From Avoscillospira sp045652125 (lineage in GTDB: Bacteria > Bacillota > Clostridia > Oscillospirales > Oscillospiraceae), in NCBI GenBank assembly GCA_045652125.1, contig JAZRTT010000035.1, forward strand, positions 1-31,641: a stretch of 31,641 nucleotides of DNA, written 5' to 3'. A program made the translations under genes and the position numbers. The stretch's first letter is position 1. Every line of letters begins with the position of its first letter. Below, piece after piece: positions 14,977 to 23,101 of the stretch. Below the pieces are notes generated by a model. That model had not been told where the DNA came from. It saw only the letters and a program-made list of their open reading frames with translations, and made no database searches.

Positions 14977-16322
14977 GGATTTTGATTCTCTTTCTCCTGT
15001 GTTTCTTCCTCAGCGGGTTCTGTTTCCGCCTCATCTTCCCCGTCATTTAACAAGCTGTCCAGATAGGCCTGATGCTCGTAGACCGTCTCGGAGAAGTGAT
15101 GCACACCGCTGGGATCCAGGGCATAGAAGTAATAATCGGTATTCATGGGATACAATGCCGCACGCAGGGAATTGATGCCCGGATTGGCAATGGGGCCAAC
15201 AGGCAGACCGGCATTGGTATAGGTGTTGTAGGGACTGATGACTGCCTTGTCCGCATTGGTCAGCACATCCTTCCGCTCCGGCAGAACATACTGGATGGTG
15301 GCATCAATGTTCAGGCAAGGATAGAGCTGACTGCACAGGCGATTGTAGATAACAGAGGCAATTTTCCCGCTTTCCGTCGCATTGACCGCCTCTTTTTCCA
15401 CCAGAGAAGCGACGGTGATCATATCATGAAATGTCAGTTCGCTGGCAAGAATCTGATCTTCGGTAAATCCGCCCTTTTCCATTTTCCGGCGCAGATCCTC
15501 ATTGAGCGTCACAAGCGACATCCGCATATCATCGGATATTTTGTTTTCAAAGTTCCGCAGGAAGCGGCTCAGAACCTTTTCTGCATCATCATCTACATAG
15601 AATTCATAGGTATCCGGGAATAAATAACCCTCCAGCCGGCGGTAGTCGCCGTATTCCAGATCCTTCAGAAACCAATAGTCAAATTCATAATTGGCGGAGG
15701 CTTCCTTCAGTTTTTCTGCATTACAGACTCCGTTTTCCTCCAATATTGCGAAAATATCTTCCAGCTCATAGCCTTCCGGAACGGTAATGGTGGCCGTGGC
15801 CCGATTCTCGCCGGTCTTCATCATGCCGTAGACCAGGGCCCGATAGTCATAGACCTTATTCAGTTCGTAGGTACCCGGATCGATCTTGTCTTCCGCTCCG
15901 GAGATCATGCAGTAGAATTTGAACAGACCCTTGTTCCCGATGAGATCTGCCGTTTTCAGCATATCGGCAATATCCCCCATACGGGAGTTTTCGGCAACGG
16001 AGACCACCACAGCCTCATCCTCTGCCGTCAGGGCGCAGACCTCATCTGCGCACTTCCATGCAAGCACCGCCAGAACGACGGATGCCGCCAGTACCAGACA
16101 GACATACAAAACCGCTTTCAGCACAGAATGCAAGCCGCTCTGCCCATCTTCCGGCTCCGGTTCCGGTTCCTCAGAGACCAGATCGGCGTACTCCGCCGGC
16201 AGCTCCGGCTGAAAGTCCTCTGCGGGATCTGTTTCATCCTGCAGTTCTGCTTTGATACTGCGAAGCAGTTCATCCAGATCATCATTCTCCGGTTCCATCT
16301 CAAATAAATCCTGTTGGGACAT
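14973..16322 (-). CDS. mltG: Endolytic murein transglycosylase MltG
   Basis: This 449-residue protein cuts nascent peptidoglycan strands and so ends glycan polymerisation. It has an acidic cytoplasmic N-terminus (1-65), one membrane segment (about 68-90, AVLYVCLVLAASVVLAVLAW), a LysM-like lobe and the YceG catalytic domain. Family motifs visible are EGYLFPDTYEF, ASLVEKEA (catalytic Glu), NIDATIQY and SPYNTYTNAGLPVGPIANPG. The C-terminus is an acidic Glu-rich tail of about 30 residues, unusual but common among clostridial orthologues. The start ATG has AGGAG eight bases upstream. It lies 12 bases after the DJ-1 gene. Confidence 0.93.
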   Translation of the reverse strand: MSQQDLFEMEPENDDLDELLRSIKAELQDETDPAEDFQPELPAEYADLVSEEPEPEPEDGQSGLHSVLKAVLYVCLVLAASVVLAVLAWKCADEVCALTAEDEAVVVSVAENSRMGDIADMLKTADLIGNKGLFKFYCMISGAEDKIDPGTYELNKVYDYRALVYGMMKTGENRATATITVPEGYELEDIFAILEENGVCNAEKLKEASANYEFDYWFLKDLEYGDYRRLEGYLFPDTYEFYVDDDAEKVLSRFLRNFENKISDDMRMSLVTLNEDLRRKMEKGGFTEDQILASELTFHDMITVASLVEKEAVNATESGKIASVIYNRLCSQLYPCLNIDATIQYVLPERKDVLTNADKAVISPYNTYTNAGLPVGPIANPGINSLRAALYPMNTDYYFYALDPSGVHHFSETVYEHQAYLDSLLNDGEDEAETEPAEEETQEKENQNP

Positions 16323-16334
16323 AAGCGACGCTCC

Positions 16335-16877
16335 TTAATGTTGGTAGACCATGCCGGCTCGAACTTTTTCGGCAGTCTCCGGGTTCTTTATTTCCGCCAA
16401 TAGCAAATAACCGAAATCCAGCGCTGCACCGGGGGCGCGGCCGGTAAGTACCTTGCCGTCCTTTGCCGTATCAGCCTTCTGCATCACAGCATTGCCCATC
16501 TGATCCTCCATGCCGGGATAAACCACCGCCTGCTTATGATCGGTGATTCCCATCTGTGCCAGAATCGTAGGTGCAGCACAGATGGCTGTGACGAACTTCC
16601 CGTTTTCATAGGCGTAACGCACCGCATTTTGTGCTGCTTCACTGCCCAGAATGGAATAAACGCCACCCATACCGCCGGGAAGCATGATCAGCTCCATTGC
16701 TTCCAGATCCATTTCTTCCACAAGGCAATCTGCTTTTATGGTAATGCCGTTGCTGCCGGTGATCTCCAGACCGCCGATGCCGGCAAACTGCACCTGCACA
16801 CCGCCTCTTCGTAAAATATCACAGGGTGCCACCGCTTCGATTTCTTCAAATCCCGTTCCAAGAATGATATATACCAT
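16335..16877 (-). CDS. DJ-1/PfpI family protein (YajL/ThiJ-like)
   Basis: The 180-residue protein has the DJ-1 hallmarks: FEEIEAV with the conserved Glu near residue 12, LPGGMGG near 66, and AICAAP with the nucleophilic Cys at the strand-helix elbow near 100. Family members are proposed glyoxalases, deglycases or protease/chaperone relatives; the reaction here is unknown. The ATG at 16877 gives the usual N-terminus (MVYIILGTGFEE) and starts one base after the glycosyltransferase stop. A GTG twelve bases upstream is a possible alternative. It lies between cell-wall genes, but I see no direct reason for that linkage. Confidence 0.87.
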   Translation of the reverse strand: MVYIILGTGFEEIEAVAPCDILRRGGVQVQFAGIGGLEITGSNGITIKADCLVEEMDLEAMELIMLPGGMGGVYSILGSEAAQNAVRYAYENGKFVTAICAAPTILAQMGITDHKQAVVYPGMEDQMGNAVMQKADTAKDGKVLTGRAPGAALDFGYLLLAEIKNPETAEKVRAGMVYQH

Positions 16878-16878
16878 A

Positions 16879-17601
16879 TTATTTTCCACTCACTTTCCGA
16901 CACACAACCGCCCACAAAAATTTAGGCAGCCGCAGCATTCGCTTGAACCGTCTCGGTTCTTTGATCAGCCGATAAAACCACTCCAGAGAGCAGTTGATCA
17001 TCCACCGCGGTGCCCGCTTTACCGTTCCGGCAAAGCTGTCCAAGCTGCCGCCCAGTCCGGCCATGATCCGAACATTCAATTCCTGCCGGTGGTTAACCAT
17101 GAACCGCTCCTGTTTGGGTGCTCCCAGACACACAAACAGCACATCTGCCTTTGCCACATTGATCTTCTCTACCACCACGTCTTCGTCCTTGAAGTATCCA
17201 TCGGCCATACCTGCAATCGTCAGTCCCGGATGCTTTTCCAGCATCTTCTCTGCCGCCAGTTCCGCCACACCGGGCTTGCTGCCCAGCAGATAGACCGAGC
17301 CGCCCCGCTGCGCCAGAATACCCAGCAGCCCGTCGGCAAATTCCACACCTGCTACCTTCTCCTTCAGGGGTGTGCCAAGAATCCTGGCGCCCAGCACCAC
17401 ACCGGCTCCATCAGGCAAGACCAGGGCTCCGCCATTGAGCAGATCTTCCAGCTCCTTGCTTTGCATGGCCTCATAGACAATTTCGGAATTGGGGGTGACG
17501 ACATAATCCGCTTCTTTGGTTTGGAGCATTTGCTCCGCTTTACAGAGGGCTTCATCCATGGTGACATTATCAAACCGGATGCCCATGACATCGATTTTCA
17601 T
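16879..17601 (-). CDS. tagA: WecG/TagA/CpsF family glycosyltransferase (GT26)
   Basis: This 240-residue enzyme should transfer N-acetylmannosamine or a similar sugar to undecaprenyl-PP-linked GlcNAc in wall polymer synthesis. Visible family motifs are TPNSEIV near 36, LPDGAGVV with the conserved catalytic Asp near 64, GSKPG near 107, GAPKQE near 157 and the basic C-terminal segment RAPRWM...LEWFYRL.KEPRR, which in this family sits near the membrane. It is first in the operon, with its own promoter 34 bases upstream. The exact sugar and polymer cannot be told from sequence; no other tag genes are in view. Confidence 0.88.
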   Translation of the reverse strand: MKIDVMGIRFDNVTMDEALCKAEQMLQTKEADYVVTPNSEIVYEAMQSKELEDLLNGGALVLPDGAGVVLGARILGTPLKEKVAGVEFADGLLGILAQRGGSVYLLGSKPGVAELAAEKMLEKHPGLTIAGMADGYFKDEDVVVEKINVAKADVLFVCLGAPKQERFMVNHRQELNVRIMAGLGGSLDSFAGTVKRAPRWMINCSLEWFYRLIKEPRRFKRMLRLPKFLWAVVCRKVSGK

Positions 17602-17634
17602 TGGCAGGGATCCCTTTCCAATCTAGTTTGTTCT

Positions 17635-17663
17635 ATTTTACCACAACCCATCCTCATAGGCAA
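17635..17663 (-). promoter_or_regulatory. Promoter of tagA operon
   Basis: On the minus strand: TTGCCT (17663-17658), a 17-base spacer, and TAAAAT (17640-17635) with an extended -10 TG-G immediately before it. The tagA ATG is 34 bases downstream, past a GGAAAGG site. Confidence 0.6.
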
Positions 17664-17776
17664 TGACCGAGCCGTCAATTTTTTCAAACAGATGACAAAT
17701 GAACACAAAAACCCTCTGAGGCATAAACTGTGATGAAAGCCGAAAGGCTTACCCATTTCAACAGGAGGAAAACCCT

Positions 17777-18628
17777 ATGCCCGATCAAATGACCGCCTGC
17801 GATCTGTCCGGCATTCGGGAGGCCGTGTGCATCCACACCCGCAAAGTCACCGATGCCTGCCGTGACAAGGACTGTATCGAAGATCTGCGGGTGTACTTAA
17901 CCAGAGAATCTCAGGCCATTCTGGATCAATGTGCATCTGCCCAAGCCAGATGTGCCGAACTGATCCACACAAACATCCAAGTGCAAGCCGTCCCCTACAA
18001 TACCGGTTTTTACACCCTGGACATCACCTTCTATTACCGGGTAGTCGCAGATGTCACCGTTGGAAACAACCGTCCCACCACCGTTTACGGTCTGGCCGTA
18101 TTCTCCAAACGGGCTCTGCTTTTCGGCGGCGACGGAAACGCCAAAGTCTTTACCAGCAATATGTGCAGCTGCAAGCAAAAAAACTGCAGTATGCCTCATG
18201 CCGTTGTGGAAGTGGTAGACCCCATGATTCTGGCTTCCAGCACCGTAGACGCCTGCAACTGCAACTGCAATTGCTGCTGCAACTGCCCGGATCTGCCGGA
18301 GCTGCCTGAGTGCGTGGGCTGCTGGTTTGACGATGATCTGGTCCTCTCCGGCGAATGCCGCCGACTCCTTGTGACCATCGGCCAGTTCTCCATCGTCCGC
18401 CTGGAGCGGGATACTCAGCTTCTCATCCCCTGCTTTGACTACTGCGTTCCTACCAAGATCTGCAGCGAGACCGGCAATGTAGGCGGTGCAGAAAGCCCCT
18501 GCGACATCTTTGGCCGCATCGACTTCCCTGTGGACGCCTTTTTCCCCGGCCGCAACGAACCCTGCATCCCGCCTTCTGAAAGCTGTACCGGCTGTGCTTC
18601 CGGCTACAAAACCACCGGCAATAGCTGA
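17777..18628 (+). CDS. Cysteine-rich protein of unknown function, possibly spore-associated
   Basis: I do not recognise a named family with certainty. The protein has 283 residues and 26 cysteines, with a run of Asn-Cys repeats (NCNCNCCCNC, about 161-170) flanked by acidic and Pro-rich segments (PDLPELPECVGCW). The first half (65-115) has beta-rich sequence with QAVPYNTGFYTLDITFYY, suggesting a folded domain. There is no signal peptide or membrane segment. Cys-rich, secretion-signal-free proteins of this type in clostridia are often coat or exosporium components cross-linked by disulfides, so a spore-layer role is plausible but inferred. A monocistronic unit is indicated by its own ribosome site (CAGGAGGAAAA) and a strong terminator nine bases downstream. 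Confidence 0.75.
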   Translation: MPDQMTACDLSGIREAVCIHTRKVTDACRDKDCIEDLRVYLTRESQAILDQCASAQARCAELIHTNIQVQAVPYNTGFYTLDITFYYRVVADVTVGNNRPTTVYGLAVFSKRALLFGGDGNAKVFTSNMCSCKQKNCSMPHAVVEVVDPMILASSTVDACNCNCNCCCNCPDLPELPECVGCWFDDDLVLSGECRRLLVTIGQFSIVRLERDTQLLIPCFDYCVPTKICSETGNVGGAESPCDIFGRIDFPVDAFFPGRNEPCIPPSESCTGCASGYKTTGNS

Positions 18629-18636
18629 ACAGCATA

Positions 18637-18671
18637 AAACAGACCGCACAGAGTTCCTGTGCGGTCTGTTT
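18637..18671 (+). terminator. Strong hairpin terminator
   Basis: A perfect 15-base-pair stem (AAACAGACCGCACAG with CTGTGCGGTCTGTTT) around the loop AGTTC starts nine bases past the stop of the cysteine-rich gene. The T tail is only part of the stem, but the stem is long and GC-rich. Confidence 0.8.
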
Positions 18672-18746
18672 CGCAGCCATGCGTTTTTTCCGAAAAATAA
18701 AAACAAACGGCACCCCAAACAGGAACGCACCTCCTTCCGTCCGGGG

Positions 18747-18774
18747 TTGATTCTTTGGCAAAATCGTGTATAAT
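18747..18774 (+). promoter_or_regulatory. Promoter of dnaX-ybaB-recR
   Basis: TTGATT (18747-18752), a 16-base spacer and perfect TATAAT (18769-18774) precede the dnaX ribosome site AAAGGAGGTG and ATG 18804. Confidence 0.7.
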
Positions 18775-18803
18775 AATTGTAACTGTACAAAGGAGGTGCC
18801 GAT

Positions 18804-20417
18804 ATGTATCAGGCCCTTTATCGGAAATATCGGCCCCGGACCTTTGACGATGTGGTGGGGCAGGATGCCATCACCCAAACGCTCAAAACTCAGCTCCGTA
18901 CCGGTAAGCTCAGCCACGCCTACCTGTTCACCGGCACACGGGGCACCGGCAAGACTTCCTGTGCCAAAATTCTGGCCAAGGCGGTCAACTGTCCGAATCT
19001 TCAGGACGGCAATCCCTGTAACTGCTGTGCTGCCTGCAAATCCATCGACTCCGGCTCCTGTATGGATGTATTGGAAATCGACGCAGCCTCCAACAATGGT
19101 GTGGATCAGGTTCGTGCCCTGCGGGATGATGCCATTTATACGCCCTCGGAGGTTCGTAAGAGAGTTTATATTATTGACGAAGTCCATATGCTCTCTCTTG
19201 CTGCTTTCAATGCCCTATTGAAGATCATCGAAGAACCTCCGGAGCATCTGATATTTATTCTGGCCACGACGGAGCTCCATAAGGTCCCGGCCACCATTCT
19301 CTCCCGATGCCAGCGGTTTTCTTTCCGCCGTCTGCTGCAGGAGGATATTGCCGCCCGTCTGAACTTCATCGCTTATCAGGAACATATCGATTTGGAGCCG
19401 GAAGCCTGCCGTTTGCTGGCCCGGCTGGCCGACGGTGCTATGCGTGACGGTGCCAGTCTGCTGGATCAGTGTGCCTCCGCAGCCGGAGGGACGGTCACGA
19501 CCGAGCTGATATACAGCACCCTTGGTCTGGCAGGAGAAAAACGTACGGCGCAGCTAATGCAGGCCGTTGCAAACCATGATTCCGCCACGGCATTGGAATT
19601 ATTCTCCGGTTTGTACGCAAGCGGCAAGGATATTGCTGCTATGCTGGACGAGCTGACCGCCCTGAGCCGGGATCTGCTGATTTTGAAAACCGCTCCCAAA
19701 AGCGGTATGACCATGCTCTCCGGCGTGGTCACAGAGCAGGAAGCCGCCGGGCTTTACAGCCAGTTCACCCCGGCTGAGCTGCTGCGGCTGACCACCGTTT
19801 TGCAGGAAACTGTCTCAGGCTTCGCAAAAAGTGCCAACCGGCGGGTGGACGCAGAGCTTTGCATTCTGCGGTTGTGCGATCCCGGGCTGGATTTGGATGC
19901 CACGAGCATCAACGCCCGTCTGAGCCGTTTGGAGGATAAGATCGCTTCCGGTGCGTTTGCCACGGCACCTGCCTGTGTGCCTGCTTCGGAAGAGGACGGC
20001 CATCCCCTGCCCAATGACGAAGAGACCCCCCCTCCGGACTTTGAAGATCTGCCGCCGGTTCCCCGTCAGTCCAGGGTCGAATCCTCCCCCACAGGCTTCT
20101 GGCCGGATTTTGCGGCCAAACTCAAAAGCCGCGTTCCTATGAAATTAACGGGATTTGTTCCCGGCACGCTCCATCATCTTCTGGAGGATAATCTCCTGAC
20201 CCTGGTTGCAGAGAGCAGCTTCGTGCAGGAAATGCTGAATATCCCGGAGGTGCTGGACCCGGCAGCGGAGATCGCATCTGCCATGTTGGGCAGGCCCATG
20301 CGGGTGCGCTGTCTGGAAAAAAGCAAATTGAAAGCCGCACAGGGCGGCAAAGATTTATTAAGTGATTTGGTCCGATTTGGTCAGGAACACGAAACCATTA
20401 TATCCATCAAAGATTAA
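18804..20417 (+). CDS. dnaX: DNA polymerase III subunit gamma/tau
   Basis: The clamp-loader ATPase subunit, 537 residues. It begins YQALYRKYRPRTFDDVVGQ, the usual start of DnaX. Walker A is GTRGTGKTS (about 46-54), the zinc-binding set is CPNLQDGNPCNCCAAC, Walker B is IIDEVHML and the sensor 1/SRC motif is ILSRCQRF. A Pro/Glu-rich linker (about 395-425) leads to a C-terminal domain shorter than that of long tau proteins. The ribosome site is ideal. Order with ybaB and recR downstream is the same as in Bacillus (dnaX-yaaK-recR). I see no obvious slippery heptamer forcing a gamma form. Confidence 0.97.
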   Translation: MYQALYRKYRPRTFDDVVGQDAITQTLKTQLRTGKLSHAYLFTGTRGTGKTSCAKILAKAVNCPNLQDGNPCNCCAACKSIDSGSCMDVLEIDAASNNGVDQVRALRDDAIYTPSEVRKRVYIIDEVHMLSLAAFNALLKIIEEPPEHLIFILATTELHKVPATILSRCQRFSFRRLLQEDIAARLNFIAYQEHIDLEPEACRLLARLADGAMRDGASLLDQCASAAGGTVTTELIYSTLGLAGEKRTAQLMQAVANHDSATALELFSGLYASGKDIAAMLDELTALSRDLLILKTAPKSGMTMLSGVVTEQEAAGLYSQFTPAELLRLTTVLQETVSGFAKSANRRVDAELCILRLCDPGLDLDATSINARLSRLEDKIASGAFATAPACVPASEEDGHPLPNDEETPPPDFEDLPPVPRQSRVESSPTGFWPDFAAKLKSRVPMKLTGFVPGTLHHLLEDNLLTLVAESSFVQEMLNIPEVLDPAAEIASAMLGRPMRVRCLEKSKLKAAQGGKDLLSDLVRFGQEHETIISIKD

Positions 20418-20431
20418 AGGAGATTATCATA

Positions 20432-20779
20432 ATGGCAAAAGGCGGTTACCGCGGCGGTATGCCCATGGGCGGCATGAATATGAATATGGTCAAACAGGCT
20501 CAGAAAATGCAGCAGCAGATGATGCAGATGCAGCAGGAAATGGAAACCAAAGAGTATGAAGCCGCTGCCGGCGGCGGTATGGTCACAGCAGCAGTGAGCG
20601 GCAAGCATGAACTGCTCCGCGTGGTCATCAATCCCGAAGCCGTGGATCCCGATGATGTGGAAATGCTGCAGGATCTGGTCATTGCAGCCGTCAATGAGGC
20701 CATGCGAATGGCAGATGCCGATGCTTCCGCTTCCATGAGCAAGCTCACCGGCGGCCTGAATCTGGGCGGGTTGTTCTGA
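20432..20779 (+). CDS. ybaB: YbaB/EbfC family nucleoid-associated protein
   Basis: The 115-residue protein has a Gly/Met-rich start, then a helix rich in Gln and Met (VKQAQKMQQQMMQMQQEME), the central strand segment GGGMVTAAVSGKHELLRVVI, and DPDDVEMLQDLVIAAVNEAM, all standard for YbaB/EbfC. The dimer binds DNA as a tweezer and is usually encoded between dnaX and recR, as here. It starts 14 bases after dnaX with AAAGGAG. Confidence 0.95.
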   Translation: MAKGGYRGGMPMGGMNMNMVKQAQKMQQQMMQMQQEMETKEYEAAAGGGMVTAAVSGKHELLRVVINPEAVDPDDVEMLQDLVIAAVNEAMRMADADASASMSKLTGGLNLGGLF

Positions 20780-20780
20780 G

Positions 20781-21380
20781 ATGCGGTACTTTCCTGCCGC
20801 TTTGGAGCGGCTGACCGAACAATTTGCAAGACTTCCCGGAATCGGCGGAAAAACAGCCCAACGGCTGGCTTTTCATGTGCTGAGTCTGCCGCAGGAAGAT
20901 GCACAGGAATTTGCTCAGGCCATTCTGGATGCCAGAGCCGGCATCCACACCTGCCCGATCTGTCAAAACCTGACCGACAGGGAAACATGTGCTGTCTGCA
21001 GCGATGAGCAGCGGGATCATGGGCTGATTTGTGTGGTGGCTGAACCAAGAGATTTGATCGCCATGGAACGTTCCCGGGAGTATCAGGGCGTCTATCACGT
21101 GCTTCACGGGGTCATCTCTCCTCTGAACCATGTTGGGCCGGACAGTCTCCGCATCCGGGAACTGCTGGACAGAGTTGCCAAGGGTGACGTCCGGGAGATT
21201 ATCATGGCCACCAATCCGGATACGGAGGGTGAAGCCACAGCTATGTATCTGAGCCGTCTGCTCCGGCCGCTGGAAGTGAAAGTCACCCGTTTGGCCTACG
21301 GCATCCCCGTGGGCAGTCAGCTGGAATATGCCGACGAAGTGACCCTCCTGCGGGCTCTGGAAGGCCGAAGAGAAATGTAA
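20781..21380 (+). CDS. recR: Recombination mediator protein RecR
   Basis: RecR (199 residues) works with RecO and RecF to load RecA at gaps. A helix-hairpin-helix lies at LARLPGIGGKTAQRLAFHVL-type sequence near 15-33, followed by the zinc finger CPICQNLTDRETCAVC (about 57-72) and the Toprim domain with VVAEPRDL, YHVLHGVISPLNHVGP and TNPDTEGEATA. The ATG is one base after the ybaB stop, so expression is coupled. Confidence 0.97.
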   Translation: MRYFPAALERLTEQFARLPGIGGKTAQRLAFHVLSLPQEDAQEFAQAILDARAGIHTCPICQNLTDRETCAVCSDEQRDHGLICVVAEPRDLIAMERSREYQGVYHVLHGVISPLNHVGPDSLRIRELLDRVAKGDVREIIMATNPDTEGEATAMYLSRLLRPLEVKVTRLAYGIPVGSQLEYADEVTLLRALEGRREM

Positions 21381-21387
21381 AAACAAA

Positions 21388-21509
21388 GCCTCCCCTTGAG
21401 GGGAGGTGGCACAACAAAGTTGTGACGGAGAGGTGTGTGCAGGCAGTATCGAAATTGCCAGCAGGCACCTCTCAGTCGCTTTCAGCGACAGCTCCCCTCA
21501 AGGGGAGCC
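21388..21509. repeat. Palindromic MITE-like repeat, 122 bases
   Basis: Both ends are themselves palindromes: GCCTCCCCTTGAGGGGAG on the left and CTCCCCTCAAGGGGAGCC on the right, sharing a 16-base core. Internal segments also pair imperfectly (ACGGAGAGGTG with CACCTCTCAGTCG), so the unit can fold into one long stem with side hairpins. It lies between the recR stop and a terminator. I recall elements with this CTCCCCTTGAGGGGAG core from gut clostridia genomes, but no copy number is available here. Confidence 0.7.
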
Positions 21510-21512
21510 TAT

Positions 21513-21549
21513 AAAGAAACGCCTCGGAGTAAGTCCGAGGCGTTTCTTT
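21513..21549. terminator. Bidirectional terminator between recR and the WG-repeat lipoprotein
   Basis: A perfect 16-base-pair stem AAAGAAACGCCTCGGA / TCCGAGGCGTTTCTTT with loop GTAAG lies between convergent genes. The T-rich 3' arm on both strands makes it work in both directions. It touches the stop codon of the minus-strand gene. Confidence 0.85.
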
Positions 21550-23099
21550 CAGTCTACCATATCTGTCATCAGGCTGTAACGGAAGAGCCAGTTGCCCTCT
21601 GCATCCATATAGCCGGCGGAGAACTCATCCTCCACCAGATACCAGCCGCCGTGGATGTCCAGCACCTTGACGTTTTTCAGCTCCGGTGCGCCGGGATAGT
21701 CCAAAACCTCATAACTGTAAGGATAGGTCATTCGCTTGTATGTAACAGCCACAGAACTGCCGTCTGAACGGTCTGCCATGATCTGTACATAAGGGTCTTC
21801 CGTAGAGCCCTTTGTGAGAAGTTCCAGTTTTTCATCAAAGAGCCAGTAAGCCTGGACGGAATCCTTCCATGTGGTGATGAGCAGAAGATCCTCTGCCCCT
21901 ACATCGTTGCCGTAATAATAGTCTTCCTTGCCCAATTGAGCACCTTCCAGCACCGCAGACTGCTTTCCATTATCGATACGGCCGACCCCGTCTTCCCAGA
22001 CCAGGAACCAGTCGTCATACAGCCAGCTCACATGGTCGGCTTCCGGGTACATGGGCTCAAAATCCATGCTGCGGTAGGTATAGGAGACGGTCTCCATGCC
22101 GTCGTCCACCATCTGCTGATAATAGACTCCGGTATCTGACAGGCAGGGCGAAACATATTCCCCTTCAAAGGTCCACAGCACGTTTCCGTCGAGGTCGATG
22201 ACCTGCTCCTGTCCGTTTCGCTTCACGATGGCCTGCCCGAAGTGGTATTCCAAGACGGATTCAAACCCGAAAGCCTGCAAATTGCCGTAGGCATCCAGAT
22301 AGCCGCCATCTCCTCCGCCCCAGTTGCCGCAGGGGTAGGGGGCGTCTCCCGTGAGGGTCACATAGTCATATTCCTTTGTGAGCACATTGCCGTCCCAGTC
22401 GCAGAGCCAATGCTCCATGCCGTATTCCATGTCCGGGTCGGTCACGCCGAGGAGAATCAGATGCTCCGCCACGTCCACCAGCGAATAGCCCATGTCCGAA
22501 TAGATGGGGAGCTTCTGCTCCCAGTCCGCAGAATCCAAAAGAAGCGTTCCCTTTTCATCAAAAATGCGGAACAGACCCTCTTTGGCTTTTTCTACCGCCA
22601 CCATATAGCCGTTCTGGTAACTGATACTCTCATAGATACAAGGTTCTGCCACAGAACCGTTCAGGGTGCAGAAGCCGTAGATCTGATCCATGTAGCCGTC
22701 TTTGGGAATCTCTTTGCTCAGGCTGTAGAATTTCGGCGCGCCTTGGTTGTACCAGTCGGCCATCAGGTGCACATCCGTATAGACCGGGTCCACTACAATG
22801 GCACCGGTATCGTCGATGAGGCCCATCCTGCCGTTAAAAAAGCCGGAGTTACTGTAAATGGTCATATCAAAGGCCGCACGGGAACCTACAAAGGGACGGA
22901 GCATGCCGTAATCGCCGGGGATCAGCTCCTCAGTTTTTTCTGCGAACCGCCGGGTGTAAATTTCTTCCACCGGGGTAAATTCTTCCAGCTTGGAAAGGTC
23001 CATCTGCACGCCGGAGGTGGGTACGAATTCCGGCTCGGTGACGGTTCCGCAGGCGGTCAAAAGCAAAACCGCAAGAAAAATCGGGACCAGCCGTTTCAT
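21549..23099 (-). CDS. Lipoprotein with WG-repeat-like segments
   Basis: This 516-residue protein has a lipoprotein signal (MKRLVPIFLAVLLLTAC), with the lipidated Cys after LLTA. The mature part has recurring blocks of the form 'G...DD.G..V..P.Y' (GRMGLIDDTGAIVVDPVY), 'EGLFRIFDEKGTLLLD' and a last 'AGYMDAEGNWLFRYSL', like diverged WG repeats that build beta-propeller or beta-solenoid folds. It is rich in Trp, Tyr, Asp and Glu. The ATG at 23099 is two bases after the stop of the PstS-like gene and has AAGGAGG in front, so the pair are cotranscribed. Function is unknown; an extracytoplasmic sensing or binding role is a guess. Confidence 0.8.
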   Translation of the reverse strand: MKRLVPIFLAVLLLTACGTVTEPEFVPTSGVQMDLSKLEEFTPVEEIYTRRFAEKTEELIPGDYGMLRPFVGSRAAFDMTIYSNSGFFNGRMGLIDDTGAIVVDPVYTDVHLMADWYNQGAPKFYSLSKEIPKDGYMDQIYGFCTLNGSVAEPCIYESISYQNGYMVAVEKAKEGLFRIFDEKGTLLLDSADWEQKLPIYSDMGYSLVDVAEHLILLGVTDPDMEYGMEHWLCDWDGNVLTKEYDYVTLTGDAPYPCGNWGGGDGGYLDAYGNLQAFGFESVLEYHFGQAIVKRNGQEQVIDLDGNVLWTFEGEYVSPCLSDTGVYYQQMVDDGMETVSYTYRSMDFEPMYPEADHVSWLYDDWFLVWEDGVGRIDNGKQSAVLEGAQLGKEDYYYGNDVGAEDLLLITTWKDSVQAYWLFDEKLELLTKGSTEDPYVQIMADRSDGSSVAVTYKRMTYPYSYEVLDYPGAPELKNVKVLDIHGGWYLVEDEFSAGYMDAEGNWLFRYSLMTDMVD

Positions 23100-23101
23100 C
23101 T

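Noticed and set aside
17739..17752. AAGCC-GAAA-GGCTT hairpin upstream of the cysteine-rich gene as a riboswitch
   Set aside because: It is a single short stem with a GNRA-type tetraloop and no conserved core, which is too little to call a riboswitch.
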